The translations under genes were made by a program, and so were the position numbers. From positions 868,001 through 932,000 of the forward strand of contig JBMNJZ010000001.1 of the NCBI GenBank assembly GCA_050951925.1: a stretch of DNA of 64,000 nt. The letters are read 5' to 3'. This document shows, piece by piece, positions 41,282 through 50,864 of this stretch. The notes under the pieces were generated by a model. The model did not search any database, had not been told where the DNA came from, and was given only the letters and a program-made list of their open reading frames with translations. Position 1 is the first letter of the stretch, and each line of letters begins with the position of its first letter. The stretch comes from UBA1046 sp012511325. Its GTDB lineage: Bacteria > Bacillota > Clostridia > Saccharofermentanales > DTU023.

Positions 41282-42994
41282 ATGGTAACAACTATGGCGT
41301 ATAAACGATTAGGAGAAATTTTAACAGATGCGGGCGTTATATCCGCGGAACAGCTCGGCAAGGCTCTTGCTCTCGGCAGTGAACAGAAAAAACGCCTGGG
41401 CGAGGTTCTGATTGACAATAATATCATAACCGAAAAACAGCTCATCGATGTGCTTAAATATCAATTAGGTGTTGATTATATCGATCTTACCAAAGTTGAT
41501 ATTCCTGTTCAGATGGCTCAACTTCTCCCTAAGAACATTGCAAGGAAGCATGATGTAGTGCCCGTGAGGGTGGCAGGAGACACTCTTTATGTGGCAATGT
41601 CCGACCCTCTGAATTTCGTGGGAATCGAAGAAGTCAAATCGGCGACGAAGAAGCGTGTCATACCGATGATTGCCACTAAGAGCGCAACTGACAGGGCAAT
41701 CCATGTGCTTTACGGCAGCGAGAACGTAAGCCGCGCTATAGACGAGATGCAGAAGTCGATGAATATTGACACTGTACAGCCGATCGGTGACTTATTGGAG
41801 TCAGGTGAAATTGATGACCAAGCGGCGCCGGGAATCAGACTCGTCAATTCGATCATAGAGCGCGGCGCGCAGGAGAATGCTTCCGATATCCACATGGAGC
41901 CTAGAGAAAACGGATTCGTAATCAGAATGAGGATAGACGGTGTGCTGCACGAAATGTTTACCGTTCCTCAGAATCTGCAGTCGTCCGTAATATCCAGAGT
42001 CAAAATCATGGGCGAAATGGATATCGCCGAGCGGAGAATACCTCAGGACGGCCGTTCTCACATAAGAGTCAGGGGGAGAGATATAGACCTCAGAATTTCC
42101 ACACTTCCTACCAAATACGGTGAGAAAGTGGTTATCCGTTTCCTCGAAAAGTCTGAGTCGCTCCTTACGAGCGACGGAATTGGGCTTGCCGGCAAGCTGT
42201 TAGACAGTTATAACCAACTTATAGCTAACACCAACGGCGTAATACTCATTGCCGGACCTACGGGCTCAGGGAAGACTACCACTATGTACACTATGGTGAA
42301 TGAGCTTAACCGTGAGGAAGTCAATCTGGTGACCCTGGAAGATCCCATAGAATATAACATCGACGGTGTTAATCAGGTTCAGATCAACGAAAAAGTGGGC
42401 ATGACATTCGCCAACGGCCTGCGTTCGATACTTCGCCAAGACCCGGATATCATAGCCGTCGGTGAAATCCGTGACGGTGAAACAGCCGAAATTGCCATGC
42501 GTGCCGCTATAACGGGGCATTTGGTATTATCGACCATACATACGAATTCCGCCCTTGCGACTCTCGACAGACTGCTCGATATCGGCGTAGAGCCTTACCT
42601 GATCGCGGGTGCTCTTAAAGGTGTCGTAGCGCAGAGGCTCTTGCGCAAGATTTGTCCAAGCTGCAAAGAAGCCTACACGCCCGGCGAGGACGAGCTTGTT
42701 TCAATGGGTCTTGATCCCGACAGGTCAAAGGATGTCAGGTTTTACAGAGGAACAGGCTGCCCTGACTGCCTGGGCACAGGTTATCGCGGCAGAACCGCGG
42801 CCTTCGAAATGCTGGTGCTTAATTCCGAAATTAAACAGAAAATCAGAGAAAACGCGCCGCATCATGAGATCGAGGAAGCAATGTATCGCTCACCGAATTT
42901 CGAAACGATGAGCCAGAATTGCCTGAGACTTGTTTTAGAAGGCAAGTCGACCGCAAGCGAGGCGAAAAGGATCCTCTACTCTACAGATTCATAA
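41282..42994 (+). CDS. pilB: Type IV pilus extension ATPase PilB
   Basis: A 570-residue GspE/PilB ATPase. N-terminal MshEN-type domain (about 5-140), then the motor domain with Walker A GPTGSGKTTTMYTMV (about 326), Asp box, Walker B DPDIIAVGEIRDGE and His box. The tetracysteine zinc site is CPSCKEAYTP then CPDCLGTGYRGR (about 460-500). It powers pilin assembly at the inner membrane. The start may be ATG 41282 or 41294; neither has a clear ribosome site. Confidence 0.95.
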   Translation: MVTTMAYKRLGEILTDAGVISAEQLGKALALGSEQKKRLGEVLIDNNIITEKQLIDVLKYQLGVDYIDLTKVDIPVQMAQLLPKNIARKHDVVPVRVAGDTLYVAMSDPLNFVGIEEVKSATKKRVIPMIATKSATDRAIHVLYGSENVSRAIDEMQKSMNIDTVQPIGDLLESGEIDDQAAPGIRLVNSIIERGAQENASDIHMEPRENGFVIRMRIDGVLHEMFTVPQNLQSSVISRVKIMGEMDIAERRIPQDGRSHIRVRGRDIDLRISTLPTKYGEKVVIRFLEKSESLLTSDGIGLAGKLLDSYNQLIANTNGVILIAGPTGSGKTTTMYTMVNELNREEVNLVTLEDPIEYNIDGVNQVQINEKVGMTFANGLRSILRQDPDIIAVGEIRDGETAEIAMRAAITGHLVLSTIHTNSALATLDRLLDIGVEPYLIAGALKGVVAQRLLRKICPSCKEAYTPGEDELVSMGLDPDRSKDVRFYRGTGCPDCLGTGYRGRTAAFEMLVLNSEIKQKIRENAPHHEIEEAMYRSPNFETMSQNCLRLVLEGKSTASEAKRILYSTDS

Positions 42995-43048
42995 AGTGAT
43001 GGCCGTTGTCTATCATAGTTCGAAAAAATACCGGACGAGAGCGATTAA

Positions 43049-44143
43049 ATGAATATAGTAGAAATAATCAAAGAATCACAGCTAAGAAGGGCATCGGACG
43101 TACATGTCGTATATGGGCTTCCCGTCAAAATCAGAATAGACGGGATTCTCGAAAACTATGACGACAACATTCTCACACATGAGGATTGCGACGATATAGC
43201 CAGGCAGCTTCTCGGTGAAAAATACAAGCTGCTTGAGTCAGTCGGAGAGGTCGATGCGGCAGGGACTTTTGCGGATAATATCCGTTGCAGGCTTAATGTA
43301 TTCAGACAGCAAGGTCATATCAGCTCCGCCATCCGTATTTTGTCCGACAAAATACCCGAACTCGAGCTGCTGGGCTTGCCGCCTATTTGCTACGACTTTG
43401 CGCAATATCCGAGAGGAATCGTAATCGTTACGGGAGAAACAGGCTCAGGCAAGTCCACTACATTGGCTGCGCTCCTTAACCGCATCAATCAAACCAGAGC
43501 ACAGCACATTATCACGCTTGAGGATCCGATCGAATACATCTATCACTCGGACAAATGCACCATTAACCAGAGAGAGATAACGGAAGATACCGCAAGCTAT
43601 GAAACCGGGCTAAAAGCGGTACTTCGCGAAGACCCCGACATCATACTGATAGGAGAGATGCGGAGTCTGGATACGATTGAAACGGCTTTGACAGCCGCAG
43701 AAACAGGGCATTTGGTTTTTGCCACGCTTCACACCAACAGCGCGGCGGATTCCATAGACCGTATAGTGAGCGTTTTCCCGGGGGAAAGACAGCAGCAAAT
43801 CAGGCTTCAGCTCAGCAGGACGCTGAGGGCAGTGCTTTCGCAGCAGCTTCTGCCTCGCGCAAGCGGGCAGGGCAGGGTGCTTGCCTGTGAGGTAATGGTG
43901 CTTAACTCCGCAATCAGGGCCATGATAAGAGAGGGCAAGACACCTCAGATTGCAAGCGCGATTCAGACTTCCGCGTCGGAGGGCAATATCTCTATGGATA
44001 ATTTCCTTGCCGGCCTCGTTAAGCAGGGTGTTATCTCTAAAGGGGTAGCGATAGAGGCGGCGCACGATGTAGATTTTCTTAAAAAGCTCATAGGCATGTC
44101 GAGTTCGTCAACTTCAATAAGCCGTGACAGGATAATAAGGTAG
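43049..44143 (+). CDS. pilT: Type IV pilus retraction ATPase PilT
   Basis: A 364-residue PilT. Walker A GETGSGKSTTLAAL (about 128), LREDPDIILIGEMRSLDTIE for the Walker B region, HLVFATLHTNSAADSIDRIV for the His box, and the retraction-motor signature AIRAMIREGK (classical AIRNLIREGK). It depolymerises pili for twitching motility. Its presence argues for retractable pili. Confidence 0.95.
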   Translation: MNIVEIIKESQLRRASDVHVVYGLPVKIRIDGILENYDDNILTHEDCDDIARQLLGEKYKLLESVGEVDAAGTFADNIRCRLNVFRQQGHISSAIRILSDKIPELELLGLPPICYDFAQYPRGIVIVTGETGSGKSTTLAALLNRINQTRAQHIITLEDPIEYIYHSDKCTINQREITEDTASYETGLKAVLREDPDIILIGEMRSLDTIETALTAAETGHLVFATLHTNSAADSIDRIVSVFPGERQQQIRLQLSRTLRAVLSQQLLPRASGQGRVLACEVMVLNSAIRAMIREGKTPQIASAIQTSASEGNISMDNFLAGLVKQGVISKGVAIEAAHDVDFLKKLIGMSSSSTSISRDRIIR

Positions 44144-44170
44144 ACAATCATGTCTAACTTAGAGTATAAT
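44141..44170 (+). promoter_or_regulatory. Internal promoter before pilC
   Basis: TAGACA (44141-44146) and TATAAT (44165-44170) with an 18-bp spacer overlap the pilT stop, 43 bp before pilC. Confidence 0.45.
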
Positions 44171-44212
44171 AGAGTGGTTTTAGATTTTTAATAAAGAATC
44201 TGAGAGAAAAAC

Positions 44213-45421
44213 ATGGTGACATACAAGTACAAAGCATTATCAAAAGGCGGCATAGAGGTCGAGGGCGTGATCAAGGCCCATGACAAAAATGACGCAGTCA
44301 TCAAGCTAAAAGCAGAATACGACATTATCGTAGACATCAAGGAAGTAGCGGGCTTAGACCTTTTTAAGAAAAAAGAAGGCACAGGCAAAGTCAAAGACAA
44401 GGATATAGCCCTCATGTGCCAGCAGTTTTCCATTCTGCTCACGGCAGGACTTCCGATAGCCAGAACCGTGGAGCTTGTAGGTGTGAGGTCAGAGAACAAG
44501 GCGCTTAAGCAGATTCTCACATCCGTAGCTGAAGATGTAACCGCGGGATATAACTTGGCAGGCAGCTTCCAGACGAGAGCAAAAATTCTGCCTCTCAATT
44601 TTATCGAAACCTTAAGGGCGGGCGAGGAGTCGGGTTCCCTGGAGATGGCGTTCGGCAGATTAGCGCGCTTCTTTGAAAAGAAAGCCAATATATCCGGCAA
44701 GGTCAAGTCGGCGCTGAGTTATCCGATTTTTGTCATAATAGTCGCAATCATAGTAGTAGCTATAATAATGGGCTATGCCGTGCCGGTGTTTACGAAGGTG
44801 TTCATGGAAATGAACGTTGAGCTTCCCCTACCCACCAGAATGCTGATAGCCATGTCAAATTTCTTTAAGATCGCAACGATACCTATAATATGCATTATTT
44901 TAGCACTGATAATTGCATATAATCTTTTAAAGAAGAAGGAAAGCTGGGCCATCAGGTTTGACAAGTTGAAACTGAAATTACCTCTTCTCGGCAAGATCAG
45001 CATAATGAATACGGCAAGCCAGTTCGCCAACACCTTCTCCACCATGCTTGCGGCCGGCATCCCTGCTGTCAGGGCTCTCGGGATCACCGCCAGGTCGCTG
45101 CCGAATGCCTATCTCACCGACGAAATACTGAAGACGGTCGGCATTGTGGAGCAGGGCCATTCGATAGGAAACGCTCTCAGACAGGTCACGGAGATGCCGG
45201 AGCTTCTCGTCGAGATGACGGCTGTAGGCGAGGACTCGGGATCAATGGAGCATACTCTTGAGGTAATAGGGGATTATTACGATACTGAGGTCGAGTATGT
45301 GACAAGCAGGGCGATCAAATTGATCGAACCGGTGATAATAACCGTGCTGGCGGCATTAGTAGCATTTATACTGCTCTCGGTCTATCTGCCTATGTTCAGT
45401 ATGTACGGCAACATTGGATAA
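44213..45421 (+). CDS. pilC: Type IV pilus inner-membrane platform PilC
   Basis: A 402-residue PilC/GspF protein with the two typical T2SSF domains (about 65-190 and 265-390) and three membrane segments (about 170-195, 220-240, 370-395). LTAGLPIARTVELVG and MLAAGIPAVRALGITARSLP are the repeated domain signatures. It couples the ATPases to pilin assembly. Confidence 0.93.
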   Translation: MVTYKYKALSKGGIEVEGVIKAHDKNDAVIKLKAEYDIIVDIKEVAGLDLFKKKEGTGKVKDKDIALMCQQFSILLTAGLPIARTVELVGVRSENKALKQILTSVAEDVTAGYNLAGSFQTRAKILPLNFIETLRAGEESGSLEMAFGRLARFFEKKANISGKVKSALSYPIFVIIVAIIVVAIIMGYAVPVFTKVFMEMNVELPLPTRMLIAMSNFFKIATIPIICIILALIIAYNLLKKKESWAIRFDKLKLKLPLLGKISIMNTASQFANTFSTMLAAGIPAVRALGITARSLPNAYLTDEILKTVGIVEQGHSIGNALRQVTEMPELLVEMTAVGEDSGSMEHTLEVIGDYYDTEVEYVTSRAIKLIEPVIITVLAALVAFILLSVYLPMFSMYGNIG

Positions 45422-45428
45422 GGTAAAG

Positions 45429-45456
45429 CTGATGAGGTTATCAGTAATTTTTTATG
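45429..45456 (+). terminator. Terminator after pilC
   Basis: CTGAT and ATCAG pair around GAGGTT, followed by AATTTTTTT. It lies between pilC and the pilin gene, so the pilin is probably transcribed separately. Confidence 0.6.
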
Positions 45457-45477
45457 AAAGTCAGAGATAAAACGGTT

Positions 45478-45507
45478 TTAACGGGCACCCCAACTCCCGC
45501 TTAAAAT
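45478..45507 (+). promoter_or_regulatory. Possible pilin promoter
   Basis: TTAACG (45478-45483) and TAAAAT (45502-45507) with 18-bp spacing precede the pilin gene; the spacer carries the hairpin CGGG/CCCG. Location after the terminator supports independent pilin expression. Confidence 0.4.
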
Positions 45508-45555
45508 ATACGCCCTAAAGTAAGAAAATGTAATAAAAGTAAGGAGATTAGATTA

Positions 45556-45921
45556 ATGAAAAAGATGAACAAAAAGGGCTTCACCTTAATGGAGATGCTC
45601 ATCGTTGTAGCAATCATCGCTGTACTGATAGCGATTGCTATTCCTGTATTTACTGCTCAGCTCGAGAAGGCAAGAGAAGCAGTGGACGCAGCAAATCTTC
45701 GTGCAGCTTATGCAGATGTTTTGTCTCAAGTTATGATGGGTAAGACTAGTGCTAATGCTGAAGTTATTCAAAAACAAACAGTAAATGGCTGGTCTGATAC
45801 TACATTTACTGACCAATGGCCTGGCAACTTTTCAGTTGATCCTCCTACTAGTAATTCAGGATCTTGGACAGTAACAGCTACTTCTGATGGAGAGGTTGCT
45901 GCAGCTTACACTGGAGATTAG
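45556..45921 (+). CDS. pilA: Major type IV pilin
   Basis: A 121-residue prepilin. Short leader MKKMNKKG is cleaved before Phe, followed by FTLMEMLIVVAIIAVLIAIA with the conserved Glu5. The N-terminal helix is followed by a short globular domain of about 70 residues, without cysteines. Gene placement between two terminators and a strong AAGGAGATT ribosome site fits high expression. Confidence 0.93.
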   Translation: MKKMNKKGFTLMEMLIVVAIIAVLIAIAIPVFTAQLEKAREAVDAANLRAAYADVLSQVMMGKTSANAEVIQKQTVNGWSDTTFTDQWPGNFSVDPPTSNSGSWTVTATSDGEVAAAYTGD

Positions 45922-45986
45922 AATGGTAAAACTTTCTCACCGGATGTTATCCTGGTGATGAGAAACGCAAAACAATATATTATTCT

Positions 45987-46030
45987 CCCGAAGGTGTAGG
46001 GGTGCACCTTCGGGGATTAATGTTTTTTGA
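45987..46030 (+). terminator. Terminator after the pilin gene
   Basis: CCCGAAGGTG and CACCTTCGGG form a perfect 10-bp stem, with a T-run 10 nt after it (TGTTTTTT). A weaker hairpin CTCACC/GGTGATGAG lies upstream, near 45,940. Partial termination would keep pilin mRNA in excess over pilD and pilMNO. Confidence 0.7.
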
Positions 46031-46042
46031 AAGAATGAACAT

Positions 46043-46828
46043 ATGTCAATCTATTCATCGACATTTTTTGCGTTTTTTAGTTTTTTCGCAGCCTTCTTAA
46101 TCGGCATAACGATGGGTAGCTTTCTTAACTGTGTGGCGATGAGGGTGCTCTCGGGAGAACCGATCGCAAGAGGAAGGTCGCACTGCATGTCATGCGGACA
46201 CAAGCTGGGCGTGCTTGATTTGGTTCCGCTTGGTAGCTGGCTTTTTCTCAGGGGCAAGTGCAGATACTGCGGTTCTAAGATAAGCGTGAGGTATCCTCTC
46301 AGCGAGCTTGCGCTGGGCTTGGTTTATGTCTTAATCCTGGCCAAGTATGATTTAACGTTAAGGACGCTTGAGCTGATCGTGCTGTGCTCGCTTCTGCTCT
46401 GCGTTACGCTCTGCGATTTGGATCAACATATAATTCCAGACAGGTTCATCGTCATCGGTATTATTAACAGACTGATTTTTATTTTGCTGTCGGGGAATAT
46501 CTGGGAAGAGTTAAAGCTCAGTTTAATAGGGGCGTTTTCAGTGTCGCTTCCGCTCCTCGTTTTGTCGCTCATCCTCGACAAAATACTAAAAAAAGACACT
46601 ATGGGCGGCGGAGACATCAAGCTGTTTTTTATGGCGGGCATGTATTTCGCTTGGTCTGTGAATGTTCTTGTGCTTTTCATGAGCGCGATAATAGGAATAA
46701 TATTTGGCATTTTGACAAAAAAGAATGAGGAAAAACAGATACCTTTCGGACCGGCAGTTTCAGTTGGATATTTTCTGGGCATGCTCGGCGGAAGGGAATT
46801 TATTGATTTATATACAGGTCTTTTTTAG
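46043..46828 (+). CDS. pilD: Prepilin peptidase/N-methyltransferase
   Basis: A 261-residue multi-pass membrane enzyme. The N-terminal methyltransferase part has MGSFLNCVAMR and two CxxC pairs (CMSCG, CRYCG). The catalytic aspartates lie in CDLDQHIIPDR and MGGGDIKLFFMAGMY. It cleaves and methylates the pilin and the pseudopilins of both operons. Confidence 0.93.
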   Translation: MSIYSSTFFAFFSFFAAFLIGITMGSFLNCVAMRVLSGEPIARGRSHCMSCGHKLGVLDLVPLGSWLFLRGKCRYCGSKISVRYPLSELALGLVYVLILAKYDLTLRTLELIVLCSLLLCVTLCDLDQHIIPDRFIVIGIINRLIFILLSGNIWEELKLSLIGAFSVSLPLLVLSLILDKILKKDTMGGGDIKLFFMAGMYFAWSVNVLVLFMSAIIGIIFGILTKKNEEKQIPFGPAVSVGYFLGMLGGREFIDLYTGLF

Positions 46829-46851
46829 ACCGGACTTGAGGAGAATAGTTT

Positions 46852-47841
46852 GTGACCAAAAACTATATCGGGATTGAAATCGGGAACGGAATCGCTACGA
46901 TGTATCAGGGCGGGAACAAGGGCAAAATCCTTATTTCACGTCTGCCTGAGAATCTCGTGGATGGCAGTGAGATTATTTCGCCGGAGTTCCTCTCGCAGTT
47001 TTTGAAAAATATGAAAAGAGAGGGCAGGTTCAGAGGCAAGAACTGCGCCTTGATTTTACCTGAGTTCAGTACATATTTCAGGTCGCTTGAGATGCCTCCG
47101 ATCAGTGAAAAGCAGCTGCGACTCAATCTCCCGTACGAATTCAGAGATTTCGTTGGCAATGAGAGCATAAACTATAATTATGATTACGCAGTTGAAGGCT
47201 ATGTCACGGACGAGGACGGCAAGGTAACGGCTGTCAGTTTGCTCGCGGCAGCCGCCTCGAAGATAACAATCAAGGAGTATGAGGACCTTCTTTACAGAGC
47301 AAGCTTCAGGCTCAAGGTGGCACTGCCGAGAGAGATGGCTCTTCTCAATCTCGTCAGAAAGGCTATCGAAAGGGAAGCTTACGGCGACAGAGTCTCCGTA
47401 ATAATCGATTTAGGCTTCGCAAACACGAGGGTCTACATACTGCAAGGGGGGGATCTGAGGGCTGCCAAGACGATCGAGATGGGCTGCAGGGACGTGGACA
47501 GCGTAATCGCGGATCATTATAATATCGATGTTTATCTTGCTGCTTCGTACAGGGAGACCGACCATGAAGGGATACTTGAAAGCGATGTCTGCCGGGCGGT
47601 ATACAACAGAATATCGCTGGAAGTGATGAAGGCTATAAACTTCTATAAATACGAAAATCAGCAGAGCGAATTCGAGGACTGCTTCATCTGCGGTGACTGC
47701 TCGGATACCGAAGCTTTTGTAGACAATATGCTTGCATATGTGCGGCTGGACAAGGCGAATCTGGATGTGATTCTACCCAAAGAATGCAGGGGCCTGAGTG
47801 ACGCTCCGCGCGCGCTCATGTCCATAGGCGTTACTTTATAG
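46852..47841 (+). CDS. pilM: Pilus assembly ATPase-fold protein PilM
   Basis: A 329-residue actin-like PilM. It starts IGIEIGNGIATMYQGG (phosphate 1), has VIIDLGFANTRVYILQGGDL (phosphate 2) and ends with MSIGVTL. GTG start behind GAGGAG. It binds the PilN cytoplasmic tail as part of the alignment complex. Confidence 0.88.
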   Translation: MTKNYIGIEIGNGIATMYQGGNKGKILISRLPENLVDGSEIISPEFLSQFLKNMKREGRFRGKNCALILPEFSTYFRSLEMPPISEKQLRLNLPYEFRDFVGNESINYNYDYAVEGYVTDEDGKVTAVSLLAAAASKITIKEYEDLLYRASFRLKVALPREMALLNLVRKAIEREAYGDRVSVIIDLGFANTRVYILQGGDLRAAKTIEMGCRDVDSVIADHYNIDVYLAASYRETDHEGILESDVCRAVYNRISLEVMKAINFYKYENQQSEFEDCFICGDCSDTEAFVDNMLAYVRLDKANLDVILPKECRGLSDAPRALMSIGVTL

Positions 47842-47853
47842 GAGAAGGACTTC

Positions 47854-48501
47854 ATGGGAAATAAGCCAAAAAAACATAAAGTCTCAAAACTTCCTTCAAA
47901 AAAGACCATGAACCTCTATCAGATTGAGATTACCGATAATTCGTGGCAGAGGGTAATACCTTACGCGCTACTGATTATTGTTATTGTGGCTGCATTTGCT
48001 CAATTCGGTGTCTTTCAAAGAATATCGCAACTTAATAAGTTGAGCGAGCAGGTTTCTAAAGCTCAGATTCAGCTTGAGAAGCTCAATAAATCCATAGAGG
48101 ACTATGATGACGTTAAGACCGAATATATCAGATATACCGACGATTACATGCTTGAGGAAGAAGGAAAGCTTGTTGACAGGATGAAAATCATCGGTCTGAT
48201 AGGTGACAAGGTTTCCAACATAGGAGAAGTCAAGAGCTACGCAATAGCCGATAACACGGTTTCTCTCGAAGTAGTTGTCGATACGCTCGATGATGTTCGC
48301 AGGATAAGGAAGCAGCTTGACGAAGTAGATTGGGTCGGGAACATAACCGTCAACACCGCTACGAAGAGTATTTCTGCCGCAGGTGGGGGCGAGGTAGTCG
48401 CTTCGATCGTGTTTGATGTTATTTACCAGGGCGAGTCTGAGGAGCCGGTTGACGCTTCCGGCACTGCGGAAGCAGCGGACGGAGAGGGGGTTGATGACTG
48501 A
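47854..48501 (+). CDS. pilN: Pilus alignment protein PilN
   Basis: A 215-residue bitopic protein: short cytoplasmic N-terminus with the PilM-binding motif-like LYQIEITDNSWQR, one membrane segment (about 33-52), a coiled coil and a ferredoxin-like domain. ATGA overlap with pilO. Confidence 0.85.
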   Translation: MGNKPKKHKVSKLPSKKTMNLYQIEITDNSWQRVIPYALLIIVIVAAFAQFGVFQRISQLNKLSEQVSKAQIQLEKLNKSIEDYDDVKTEYIRYTDDYMLEEEGKLVDRMKIIGLIGDKVSNIGEVKSYAIADNTVSLEVVVDTLDDVRRIRKQLDEVDWVGNITVNTATKSISAAGGGEVVASIVFDVIYQGESEEPVDASGTAEAADGEGVDD

Positions 48502-49133
48502 TGAATCTGAAGAGAGAAGTTATGTCGCTTAAAGAGTTGATACTTCTGGGCATATTGATCATCCTCGCAGCATATTATTTCGTAGTGCATGGCCCGATTG
48601 AAAAACAGACGGCAGAGTACGAGAGTAAGCTTGCCGAGATTGATTTAGAACTGCAGATTGCGCAGCAAAAGGCTGTAGAGAAAATTAAGATGCAGGAGTC
48701 AATCGACGCCATATTTGCCCGATATGACGGTAATCCGCCAATGATACCTGCATACAACAATATTAATTTTATTATGGGAGAGTTAAACGGTATTTTAGGC
48801 AATACTTATGATTACAATTTATCATTTGGCGCGGAGACGGCGGATGAGAATAATATTAAGATTATTAGAAGACCGATAGCTATTTCTTTCTCGACTCAAA
48901 AATATAGTGACGCTGTAGCGAAAATTAAGACGATTAATGAGTCGGAAAATAAATATTTGATTCAAAATGTTTCTGTTTTTGATTCTGGTGCTAATAGCTC
49001 CGTCTTAACCAATCCGTTTGGCGATCCTGTTAATAGCACTAAAAACAGTGGCAGGTACAATATTGTAATGACCATGACAAGTTTCGAGTACAAGGCGGAT
49101 GCGCAGGCACCGCAGGAGGACATATCACAATAA
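48501..49133 (+). CDS. pilO: Pilus alignment protein PilO
   Basis: A 210-residue bitopic protein: membrane segment at about residues 10-28, coiled coil (about 30-70), then an alpha/beta domain (ISFSTQKYSDAVAKIKTINE). It partners PilN. No pilP or secretin gene follows, which fits a cell without an outer membrane. Confidence 0.83.
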   Translation: MNLKREVMSLKELILLGILIILAAYYFVVHGPIEKQTAEYESKLAEIDLELQIAQQKAVEKIKMQESIDAIFARYDGNPPMIPAYNNINFIMGELNGILGNTYDYNLSFGAETADENNIKIIRRPIAISFSTQKYSDAVAKIKTINESENKYLIQNVSVFDSGANSSVLTNPFGDPVNSTKNSGRYNIVMTMTSFEYKADAQAPQEDISQ

Positions 49134-49202
49134 AGTACGAAATACTCTTGAATGCATAAAGATATAGAGGATTTTTGGTCGGGGAACAGTAAAAAATATC
49201 CA

Positions 49203-49237
49203 AAGCTTACCGCGGTTGGCAGCGGTAAGCTTTTTTA
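49203..49237. terminator. Bidirectional terminator between the two pilus operons
   Basis: AAGCTTACCGC and GCGGTAAGCTT form a perfect 11-bp stem around an 8-nt loop. T-runs or A-runs flank both sides, so it can stop pilO transcripts from the left and minor-pilin transcripts from the right. Confidence 0.85.
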
Positions 49238-49272
49238 ATGAGCTTTTTTAACAGCCTGAAATACGCATATTG

Positions 49273-49821
49273 CTATCCGTTGAGAATCTCAACCGCGAAA
49301 TTCTCTTCGGAAATAATAATTTGTTCATCTTGCGTCATAACCTGAATGCCGATCTTGAATACCATGAAATTTTGATTCGGTGGAGTTAAATCCCTTTCGG
49401 ACGCAGTAGTAAACTTGGCTTTTAAATCGTAAACATAGGTTTTTTTCGGAACCAAGTCATATTTCCCCTCCGGTGTACTCAGCGTTATGAATCCACTTTC
49501 AGCGGGATCACCGTTTTCATCCGTTATTGAGAAGCTGCAATTTTTAAGAGAATGATTCGTACTAAAAAACTTTAGATCACTCAGGTTTGTTCCTTCAATA
49601 TTTTTGGCGTAGCGAAGCTCATTTTTGACCGCAGTAACGAGCGTAGCGCACAAAATCTGCCCTTCCGCCTCCCGGTTAGATTTGTTAAATGAGCGCACTC
49701 CGAGATCTATCGCTAAAGATATGATTCCGGTTACTAATATCAGGAGAACTACCGTAACCAGGAGCTCGATAAGGGTTACACCTTTATTATTTGATTTCTT
49801 AACGACATTACTTATAGTCAT
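49273..49821 (-). CDS. Minor pseudopilin, PilW/ComGF-like
   Basis: A 182-residue prepilin-like protein. The leader MTISNVVKKSNNKG is cut before VTLIELLVTVVLLILVTGII, with Glu5. The globular domain (about 40-182) is beta-rich. The frame opens upstream at 49914, but the start at 49821 overlaps the preceding gene by 14 bp and gives a proper leader. Likely part of the tip complex that primes pilus assembly. Confidence 0.82.
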   Translation of the reverse strand: MTISNVVKKSNNKGVTLIELLVTVVLLILVTGIISLAIDLGVRSFNKSNREAEGQILCATLVTAVKNELRYAKNIEGTNLSDLKFFSTNHSLKNCSFSITDENGDPAESGFITLSTPEGKYDLVPKKTYVYDLKAKFTTASERDLTPPNQNFMVFKIGIQVMTQDEQIIISEENFAVEILNG

Positions 49822-50131
49822 AAAAATAGTACCCCTCGGATTCATATACATTAAAATCGTACCCCGCGAATTCATCTGCCTCTGTAGAAATATCGAGACT
49901 TTCGATAACGGCACCAGAGTATTCGACTGTAACTGTAACCTCTTCGGCTATGGGAGCTGTCCTGTCCATCATCGTAGAAATATCTTTTTCCTCAGCCTGT
50001 TTGTTGAGTTTAGCTGCGAGTGTAATAGCAGTAGGAAGCATAATCATTACAAGAACTATGATGAGCAGACTGACCAAAACTTCTATCAGGGTTTCTCCGC
50101 GTTTGTTTTTTAGTTTACTTTTTGTTTTCAT
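49808..50131 (-). CDS. Minor pseudopilin, PilV/ComGD-like
   Basis: A 107-residue prepilin-like protein: leader MKTKSKLKNKRG, then ETLIEVLVSLLIIVLVMIML with Glu5. Mature residue 1 is Glu instead of Phe or Met, as in several PilV-type proteins. The ATG 50131 has GGAGG before it; the frame opens earlier at 50167. Confidence 0.83.
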   Translation of the reverse strand: MKTKSKLKNKRGETLIEVLVSLLIIVLVMIMLPTAITLAAKLNKQAEEKDISTMMDRTAPIAEEVTVTVEYSGAVIESLDISTEADEFAGYDFNVYESEGYYFYDYK

Positions 50132-50132
50132 C

Positions 50133-50864
50133 TCAGCCTCCGCTCGTCTTATTCTTGGTGATAACAAAGTTGTCCCAGCTGATTGTATGAACCACCTTTT
50201 GGGTAACGGTTATGGTCTTAACATTTTTGTTTTCTGTCCGTTCTTTCATTTCGCTTGAAGATGTGACCGGATATGAGGTGGCTTTTAATAAATCCATAGT
50301 CATAACCGCTGATGGCGAAGCATCTTCAATGCCGAAAGTGGTGGTTATTCTCATTTTTTGAGGATTGAACACCATCTTAGCTTCTACGGTTGCTATCTCC
50401 GATAAAATGTCGTTGCAGGTTATAGTGATAGTTAGTTCTGTTTGCGAAGCAGGCGGGTCAATGATTGCTTTTGCCCAGGCATTAAGGACCGCTTGCGGTA
50501 CTATATTTTTTGCTGCGATATCATTGTAAACAGCTGGGTCTAATGAAGCTTCGGTCGATGGTGGGCTCTCTGACACCAGCTCATCCCAGTTATCATCATA
50601 TACTTTCTCAGTGGTAGTAATGAATGTTTGCTCAAAGGAGATACTATCACCCTCAAGCGCATTTTTGAACATCATAACCGCGGAGCTTACCGCGAGGTAA
50701 TTTTGTTCCTCGTTCTGCGTGTTTTTTACACGACCTATGTTGGAAAACGCAGTATAAATCAGAACCGCCGAAATCATGAGGCAAAGAATCAGGGCGACCA
50801 AAGCGAACACAATGGTCGCGCCCTGCTTGGACTGTATTTTATTCTTTAGATTACTTGAATTCAT
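50133..50864 (-). CDS. PilX-like minor pilin lacking Glu5
   Basis: A 243-residue protein with an N-terminal helix QGATIVFALVALILCLMISA following a basic leader. Position 5 after the Gly is Phe, not Glu, as is usual in PilX_N-type proteins. The remainder is a mixed alpha/beta domain. It overlaps the giant gene by 14 bp and ends 2 bp from the next start, a tight operon. It may sit under the tip adhesin. Confidence 0.78.
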   Translation of the reverse strand: MNSSNLKNKIQSKQGATIVFALVALILCLMISAVLIYTAFSNIGRVKNTQNEEQNYLAVSSAVMMFKNALEGDSISFEQTFITTTEKVYDDNWDELVSESPPSTEASLDPAVYNDIAAKNIVPQAVLNAWAKAIIDPPASQTELTITITCNDILSEIATVEAKMVFNPQKMRITTTFGIEDASPSAVMTMDLLKATSYPVTSSSEMKERTENKNVKTITVTQKVVHTISWDNFVITKNKTSGG

